A stretch of DNA of 27,253 bases from CAZNPW01 sp964575185. Its GTDB lineage: Bacteria; Pseudomonadota; Alphaproteobacteria; Rhodobacterales; Rhodobacteraceae. How positions within the stretch are numbered: position 1 is the stretch's first letter; each line of letters opens with the position of its first letter. The notes beneath the pieces were generated by a model. It was not told where the DNA came from. It ran no database searches and saw only the letters and a program-made list of their open reading frames with translations. Below are positions 23,302 to 27,253 of the stretch, one piece after another. The stretch covers positions 1 to 27,253 of the forward strand of contig CAZNPW010000041.1 in NCBI GenBank assembly GCA_964575185.1, read 5' to 3'. The position numbers and the translations under genes are program-made.

Positions 23302-23823
23302 TCATCCTCTGCGGCTGCGGGATAGAACGTTTTCCGCCAGCGTTTCAAGCGCCGCGCGCAAGCCGTCGTCGCGCACCGGCGCCGCGACGCGCGCGGCCTC
23401 GGCGCGCAGGGCCGGGTCGGGGTCCGGCATCGCGGGGGCCGGGGTGAAGGGCGTCTGCCCCTCGGCGAACCCCGCGGGCGCGGTCTGGGTGATCGCGATC
23501 CGCGCGATGGCGTTGTAGCCGTAGCAGGCGTTCACCCGCTCGCGCAGGCGCGGCAGGTCCATCTGCAGCATCGGCGCATGGGCGGCGTTCGTCAGGACGG
23601 TCAGCGTCGCCCCGAACCCCTCGCGCCCGTAGGACACCTTGACGGGCCGGCTGACCTCTGCCGCCGCCTCGCCGACGATCGCCGCCCACTGCGTCAGCAG
23701 CTTCGCCACCGCGAAGCCGCGCGCCTCGCCGACCTTGCGCACGGGCTGCGCGACCAGACCGCCCGCGGGCTCGAACCCCCGCATCCGGCGACTGTCGCGC
23801 GGCGTCTGGTCCTTTTGCGTCAT
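23302..23823 (-). CDS. DUF721/DciA-like protein
   Basis: A 173-residue soluble protein with a DUF721 (DciA-type) domain near residues 15-105: RGFEPAGGLVAQPVRKVGEARGFAVAKLLTQWAAIVGE with later GATLTVLTNAAHAPMLQMDLPRLRERVNACYG. DciA proteins load the replicative helicase in bacteria lacking DnaC, but DUF721 members are variable and this role is inferred. The C-terminal part is Ala/Pro-rich, ending in ENVLSRSRRG. Start ATG 23823 gives MTQKDQTPRDS; an in-frame ATG at 23859 is less likely. It is divergent from mutY across 64 nt and heads the dciA-like/dsbA-like/CoA-transferase run. Confidence 0.8.
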   Translation of the reverse strand: MTQKDQTPRDSRRMRGFEPAGGLVAQPVRKVGEARGFAVAKLLTQWAAIVGEAAAEVSRPVKVSYGREGFGATLTVLTNAAHAPMLQMDLPRLRERVNACYGYNAIARIAITQTAPAGFAEGQTPFTPAPAMPDPDPALRAEAARVAAPVRDDGLRAALETLAENVLSRSRRG

Positions 23824-23887
23824 CGGGCTATCATGGCCCGCCCCGGCGGACCGCGCCATAGCGGGTGCGGGATCGGGGGCATAAATC

Positions 23888-24937
23888 TTGCGTGACGCCA
23901 CCAGCGACCCGGGCGAGATCACCGCGCGCCTGCGCGCCTGGTACGACGCCCACGCCCGCGCGTTGCCCTGGCGCACCGGCCCCGCCGACCGTGCCGCCGG
24001 CCTGCGCCCCGACCCCTACCGCGTCTGGCTGTCCGAAGTCATGCTGCAGCAGACGACCGTCGCCGCCGTGCGCGGATACTTCCGCGCCTTCACCGGCCGC
24101 TGGCCCACCGTGCAGGCGCTCGCGGCCGCGGATGACGCCGAGGTCATGGCGGCCTGGGCCGGGCTCGGCTATTACGCCCGCGCGCGCAACCTGCTCGCCT
24201 GCGCCCGTGCGGTCGCGGCGCAGGGCGGGTTCCCCGACACCGAGACCGGCCTGCGCGCCCTGCCGGGGATCGGCCCCTACACCGCCGCCGCCGTCGCGGC
24301 CATCGCCTTCGACCGCCCCGCCACCGTCGTCGACGGCAACGTGGAGCGGGTCGTCGCCCGCCTCTTCGCCGTCGAGACCCCGCTGCCGCAGGCGAAGCCC
24401 GAGCTTGCCCGCCTCGCCGCCACCCTGACGCCACCGGACCGCCCCGGAGACCACGCGCAGGCGATGATGGACCTCGGCGCGACGATCTGCACGCCGCGCA
24501 GCCCCGCCTGCACGATCTGCCCGCTGCTCCACGACTGCCGGGGCCGCGCGCAGGGCATCGCCGCGACCCTGCCGCGCAAGGCCCCCCGCAAGCCGGCCCC
24601 GGTCCGGCAGGGCACGCTCTGGCTCGGCCGCCGCGAGGACGGCGCCTGGCTGGTCGAGACGCGCCCCCCGAAGGGCCTGCTCGGCGGGATGACGGGCTTT
24701 CCGGGCGACGGCTGGGACGGCCCGGGCGCGCCGCCCGCCGCCGCCGCCTGGGCCGCGGTCGGCGAGGTCCGCCATACATTCACCCATTTTCAAGCCATCC
24801 TGCGCATCATGACCGCCACCCTGCCGCAGGGGACGGTGCCCGCCCGCGGGCGCTTCGCCCACGTCGCGGGGCCGGACCTGCCGACGCTGTTCCGCAAGGC
24901 CCACGCGCTCGCGGCCAGCGCCGATCCGCCGCGTTGA
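23888..24937 (+). CDS. mutY: A/G-specific adenine glycosylase
   Basis: MutY removes adenine mispaired with 8-oxoguanine. The 349-residue product has the helix-hairpin-helix glycosylase core with catalytic Glu50 in SEVMLQQTT and Asp149 in VVDGNVERV. LPGIGPYTAAAVAAIAF is the HhH motif, and the [4Fe-4S] loop cysteines are spaced C-x6-C-x2-C-x5-C (CTPRSPACTIC...C). The C-terminal Nudix-like domain that reads 8-oxoG is present (GTLWLGRREDGAWLVETRP, ending VRHTFTHFQAILRI). The start is TTG 23888, the only in-frame start that keeps the N-terminal helix. It is divergent from the DciA-like gene and followed by alkB after 31 nt. Confidence 0.95.
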   Translation: MRDATSDPGEITARLRAWYDAHARALPWRTGPADRAAGLRPDPYRVWLSEVMLQQTTVAAVRGYFRAFTGRWPTVQALAAADDAEVMAAWAGLGYYARARNLLACARAVAAQGGFPDTETGLRALPGIGPYTAAAVAAIAFDRPATVVDGNVERVVARLFAVETPLPQAKPELARLAATLTPPDRPGDHAQAMMDLGATICTPRSPACTICPLLHDCRGRAQGIAATLPRKAPRKPAPVRQGTLWLGRREDGAWLVETRPPKGLLGGMTGFPGDGWDGPGAPPAAAAWAAVGEVRHTFTHFQAILRIMTATLPQGTVPARGRFAHVAGPDLPTLFRKAHALAASADPPR

Positions 24938-24968
24938 GCCTGCCGCCCGAACCGCTACAGAAGGACCG

Positions 24969-26114
24969 ATGACCACCGCGCCCATCCTCCGCACCACCGG
25001 CCTGCGCGCAGCGGCGCCCTTCTGGCTGTCCTTGGGGCTGATCCCGATCGCGGTCTTCGCGGCGCTGCGCGGCGGCTGGGCGACCGCGCTGATGCCGCTC
25101 GCCTCCTGGGGCCTCTTCGCCGCGCTCGATGCGCTGGCGGGCGACAATGCCGCCAACCCCGACCCCGACACGCCCGACGCCGCGCTGTTCTGGCACCGGC
25201 TCATCACCCTGGTCTGGTTCCCGGTGCAGGCCGCGCTGCTCCTCTGGCTCCTGTGGTACGTCCCGCGCGCCGACCACCTGTCCTGGGGCGAATCGGCCGC
25301 GATCTTCTTCGGCATGGGCATCGTCGGCGGCACCATCGGCATCGTCTACGCGCATGAACTCATGCACCAGAAGCCGGCCGTCGAGCGCTGGCTGGCCGAC
25401 CTGCTGCTCGCCTCGGTGCTCTACGCCCACTTCCGCTCCGAACACCTGCGCGGCCACCACGTCACCGTCGGCACCCCGGCCGACCCGGTGACCGCGCGCT
25501 ACAACGAAGGCTTCCACCGCTTCTTCCCGCGCGTCCTCTGGCAGGTCCCCCGCAGCGCCTGGGGGGTGGAGGTCGCGATGCTCGCCCGCCGCGGCCTGCC
25601 CTGGTGGCACCACACGAACCCCTTCTGGCGCTACGCCGCGCTGCAGGCGGCCTGGCTCGCGGTCGCGCTGGCCGTCGGCGGCTGGGCCGGGCTTGCGCTG
25701 TTCGTGTGGCAGGCCTGGATCGCCATCTGGCAGCTCGAGCTCGTGAACTACGTCGAACACTACGGCCTGACCCGCCGCCACCTGGGCGAGGGGCGCTACG
25801 AACCCGTCCGCCCGCACCACAGCTGGAACGCGCAGCCCCTGGTGTCGAACTGGCTGCTCATCAACCTGCAGCGCCATTCCGACCACCACACCCGGCCCGA
25901 CCGCCGCTTCCCCCTGCTGCAGACCTACCCCGAGGACCAGGCCCCGCGCCTGCCCTCCAGCTATCCGGTGATGACGACGCTCGCCATGGTGCCGCCGCTG
26001 TGGAAGCGGGTGATGAACCCGCGCGTGCGCGACTGGCGGCGGCAGTTCTACCCCGACATCAGGGACTGGCACCCCTACAACAAGGCGCTGAACCCGGTGG
26101 CGCGGCGGGCCTGA
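24969..26114 (+). CDS. alkB: Alkane 1-monooxygenase
   Basis: An integral-membrane, non-haem di-iron hydroxylase of 381 residues that oxidises the terminal carbon of medium-chain alkanes, with electrons from a rubredoxin. All histidine boxes are intact: HELMHQ (from His129), EHLRGHH, the NYVEHYGL signature and LQRHSDHH. Hydrophobic segments occupy residues 15-60, 80-125 and about 220-255. AAGGA 4-8 nt before ATG 24969 gives a good ribosome site. No rubredoxin or rubredoxin reductase gene is adjacent and the gene trails mutY, so it is not in a classic alkane cluster; related substrates cannot be excluded. The TGA sits in the 3-nt loop of an 11-bp hairpin. Confidence 0.95.
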   Translation: MTTAPILRTTGLRAAAPFWLSLGLIPIAVFAALRGGWATALMPLASWGLFAALDALAGDNAANPDPDTPDAALFWHRLITLVWFPVQAALLLWLLWYVPRADHLSWGESAAIFFGMGIVGGTIGIVYAHELMHQKPAVERWLADLLLASVLYAHFRSEHLRGHHVTVGTPADPVTARYNEGFHRFFPRVLWQVPRSAWGVEVAMLARRGLPWWHHTNPFWRYAALQAAWLAVALAVGGWAGLALFVWQAWIAIWQLELVNYVEHYGLTRRHLGEGRYEPVRPHHSWNAQPLVSNWLLINLQRHSDHHTRPDRRFPLLQTYPEDQAPRLPSSYPVMTTLAMVPPLWKRVMNPRVRDWRRQFYPDIRDWHPYNKALNPVARRA

Positions 26115-26125
26115 GGCCCGCCGCG
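26101..26125 (+). terminator. Hairpin with the alkB stop codon as its loop
   Basis: Arms CGCGGCGGGCC (26101-26111) and GGCCCGCCGCG (26115-26125) are perfectly complementary over 11 bp; the three bases between them are TGA, the alkB stop codon. It is followed at once by the four-copy repeat array. It likely forms the first part of a compound terminator. Confidence 0.65.
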
Positions 26126-26131
26126 CCACCG

Positions 26132-26218
26132 CCCCGGCGCAGGCCGGGGCCCAGCCCCGGCGCAGGCCGGGGCCTCCCCCGGCGCAGGCCGGGGCCAAGC
26201 CCCCGCGCAGGCCGGGGC
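26132..26218. repeat. Four-copy tandem array of a 19-nt palindromic unit
   Basis: The unit CCCCGGCGCAGGCCGGGGC starts at 26132, 26155 and 26177 as identical copies and at 26200 with one change (fifth base C for G). The period is 22-23 nt, with 3-4 nt between units. Each unit makes a 7-bp stem with loop GCAG. The array lies between the convergent alkB and protease genes, and the protease TGA directly abuts the last unit. The same unit occurs once, inverted, at 16552-16570. It is probably a REP-type element acting as a bidirectional terminator. Confidence 0.85.
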
Positions 26219-26219
26219 C

Positions 26220-26902
26220 TCAGCGCACCAGCACGCAGTAGGGATCGAAGGCCCGGCCCAGCAGCGCCATCAGCGGCCAGGCGGTCAGCGCGATCGACCC
26301 GATGCCCATCGGCGCAGGGTTGTTGATCTGCAGCATCTGCGTGTTCGGCAGGCGCGCGCCGAAGTAGCCGCTGATGACGACCATGTGCCGCCCGCCACCC
26401 ACCCATTCGCCGACCAGCAGCACGGGGGCGGTGCGGACATGCGGCAGCAGGTCCTCGGCCCGCTGCGGCACCATCGGCAAGAGGCGATAGCCGATGTCGC
26501 GCCCGAAGGCCTCGATGTTGCCGAGTTCGGGCCGCAACCCGCCATCGGCGCCGAAGGCCGCGACGCTCGGCACGGTGCTGGCGTTGCGCCGCGTGGCCAT
26601 CCCGCCGCCACGACCCAGCAGCTCATCCCCGAGGTCTGCCCGACCGCGGGCAGCCGGTGGTCGATCTCGGCCGTCACGCCCAGTGCGCGCCAGGTATCGG
26701 CCCCGGCCACACCGTCGACGGCAGAGACCCCCCGGTTCAGCTGCGCCGTCTGGAACCGCCGCACCGCGCCTTCGGTCTCGGGTCCGAAGACCTGGTCCTC
26801 GTCGATGCCGCGGAAGGTGCGATCTCCGCCGAAGGCGGCATTCAGGCAGCGCTGCAGGAACAGCACCTGGCGGTCACGGCTGCCGTGGCGCAGGATCTTC
26901 AT
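26220..26902 (-). pseudogene. Peptidoglycan-binding plus papain-like cysteine protease gene, frameshifted
   Basis: Two overlapping frames together encode one protein. The first (from ATG 26902, with GGAG about 10 nt upstream) has a PG_binding_1-like domain, residues 1-76 (VLFLQRCLNAAFGG, FGPETEGAVRRFQ, VDGVAGADTWRALG). It reaches the protease active-site cysteine in GQTSGMSCWVVAA (Cys95). The second, from 26600, continues MATRRNASTVPSVAAFG, has the histidine region GGGRHMVVISGYFG and INNPAPMG, and ends at 26220. Adding one base near 26601-26604 (GCG GCG then GG-ATG) restores a 227-residue frame. The intact family (papain-like/AvrRpt2-like) normally reads CWxAxxxM, so the join is clear. Either a real loss or a sequencing error in a GC triplet run. 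Confidence 0.78.
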
Positions 26903-26999
26903 CGCAATGCTCCATCGCAAAAGCAGGTTTCAATGGCCGCACGTTGCCCCGTGGCGCGGCGGGACGCCAGTCAGGATTTCACACCCGCCGGAACGGAAA

Positions 27000-27058
27000 G
27001 GCCCCGCCGTGCCGCAGGGGCATGACGGGGCAGGTGGCGTCATGGCGGGCCATGACGC
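27000..27058 (-). terminator. Hairpins downstream of ccrM
   Basis: Between ccrM and the protease gene two dyads lie on the path of ccrM transcription. The first is a near-perfect 22-nt palindrome with 10-base arms at 27037-27058 (arm GCGTCATGGC). The second is a GCCCC/GGGGC stem (27001-27021) followed on the minus strand by CTTTCC. The latter resembles a weak intrinsic terminator. The rest of the 200-nt gap shows no gene; a run of nine G is at 27077-27085. Confidence 0.4.
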
Positions 27059-27102
27059 TGGCACCTTCGTCCCCCAGGGGGGGGGAGGTCGCAGGGTCGG
27101 CG

Positions 27103-27253
27103 CTAGCCGTCGGCCGCCATCTCGGCCCGCACCTGCTGGCGCAGGATGTCGATCGGGACCATCTGTCCCTCGCGGCGGAAGTGCCAGTAGGTCCAGCCGT
27201 TGCACGACGGCGCGCCCTCGAAGGCCGCGCCGACCTGGTGGATCGATCCGCGG
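27103..27253 (-). CDS. ccrM: CcrM-type adenine DNA methyltransferase (GANTC), C-terminal end
   Basis: Only the last 49-50 codons are inside the window; the gene begins beyond base 27253. The readable end RGSIHQVGAAFEGAPSCNGW followed by TYWHFRREGQMVPIDILRQQ and RAEMAADG matches the C-terminal domain that cell-cycle-regulated methyltransferases (CcrM) carry after the catalytic part. In Caulobacter and relatives this domain helps DNA recognition, and the enzyme methylates the adenine in GANTC at the end of replication. The catalytic motifs are outside the window, so activity cannot be judged. The stop is TAG read from 27105 to 27103. Confidence 0.85.
   Translation of the reverse strand, partial: RGSIHQVGAAFEGAPSCNGWTYWHFRREGQMVPIDILRQQVRAEMAADG

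Noticed and set aside
26132..26218. CRISPR-like array
   Set aside because: Units are 19 nt with only 3-4 nt between them, so there are no spacers, and no cas genes are present.
26595..26610. Programmed ribosomal frameshift in the protease gene
   Set aside because: No recognisable slippery heptamer or downstream structure is placed for it; a plain one-base loss in a GC triplet run explains the data.
26930..27205. Open frame of 91 codons on the minus strand upstream of the protease gene
   Set aside because: It overlaps the ccrM end in another frame, and its product is Pro/Gly-rich without any recognisable family.

Overview
The window looks like a chromosomal segment of an alphaproteobacterium of the Rhodobacteraceae (Rhodobacter/Paracoccus-like). 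The evidence is very high GC, the C-terminal end of a CcrM-type GANTC methyltransferase, DUF2125 and DUF4170 proteins, a zinc-ribbon DinB, a DciA-like/MutY divergent pair and a lipid A gene run. No rRNA, tRNA, CRISPR array, prophage or insertion sequence was seen.

Region 1 (1-9366, + strand) is a galactoside uptake and catabolism operon that enters the window already in progress. It holds the end of a sugar-binding protein, two ABC permeases, a GH36 alpha-galactosidase, an SDR dehydrogenase, DgoK, DgoA, an SMP-30 lactonase and a GH42 beta-galactosidase. Galactosides are imported and cut by two glycosidases. Galactose is probably then oxidised, delactonised, phosphorylated and split to pyruvate and glyceraldehyde 3-phosphate (De Ley-Doudoroff route). 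The transporter ATPase and galactonate dehydratase are not in the window. Five of the gene joints are 4-nt start/stop overlaps.

Region 2 (9363-16570) holds dinB (-), an SPFH/NfeD pair, a YeeZ-like NAD(P)-dependent protein, a periplasmic DUF2125 protein, pmbA and a CysQ/inositol-monophosphatase family gene. Region 3 (16575-21433) has a DEAD-box RNA helicase (-) with a long basic tail, then DUF4170, a WaaA-like Kdo transferase and lpxK (+). Region 4 (21485-23823, -) is dciA-like, dsbA-like and a class III CoA-transferase. Region 5 (23888-26114, +) is mutY and alkB. Region 6 (26220-27253, -) is a frameshifted peptidoglycan-binding/papain-like protease gene and the 3' end of ccrM.

The most striking non-coding pattern is a set of short palindromic elements. 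All four convergent gene junctions carry hairpins that contain or directly abut the stop codons (9363-9390, 16548-16577, 21421-21496, 26101-26222). Two junctions share one 19-nt unit. Another holds two inverted copies of a different unit whose stem bases covary. A separate run of three back-to-back 22-nt palindromes lies between the two permease genes. Nothing here is clearly a new multi-gene system; the palindromes, the SDR lacking its usual lysine, the divergent WaaA-like protein and the broken protease are the points most worth a second look.
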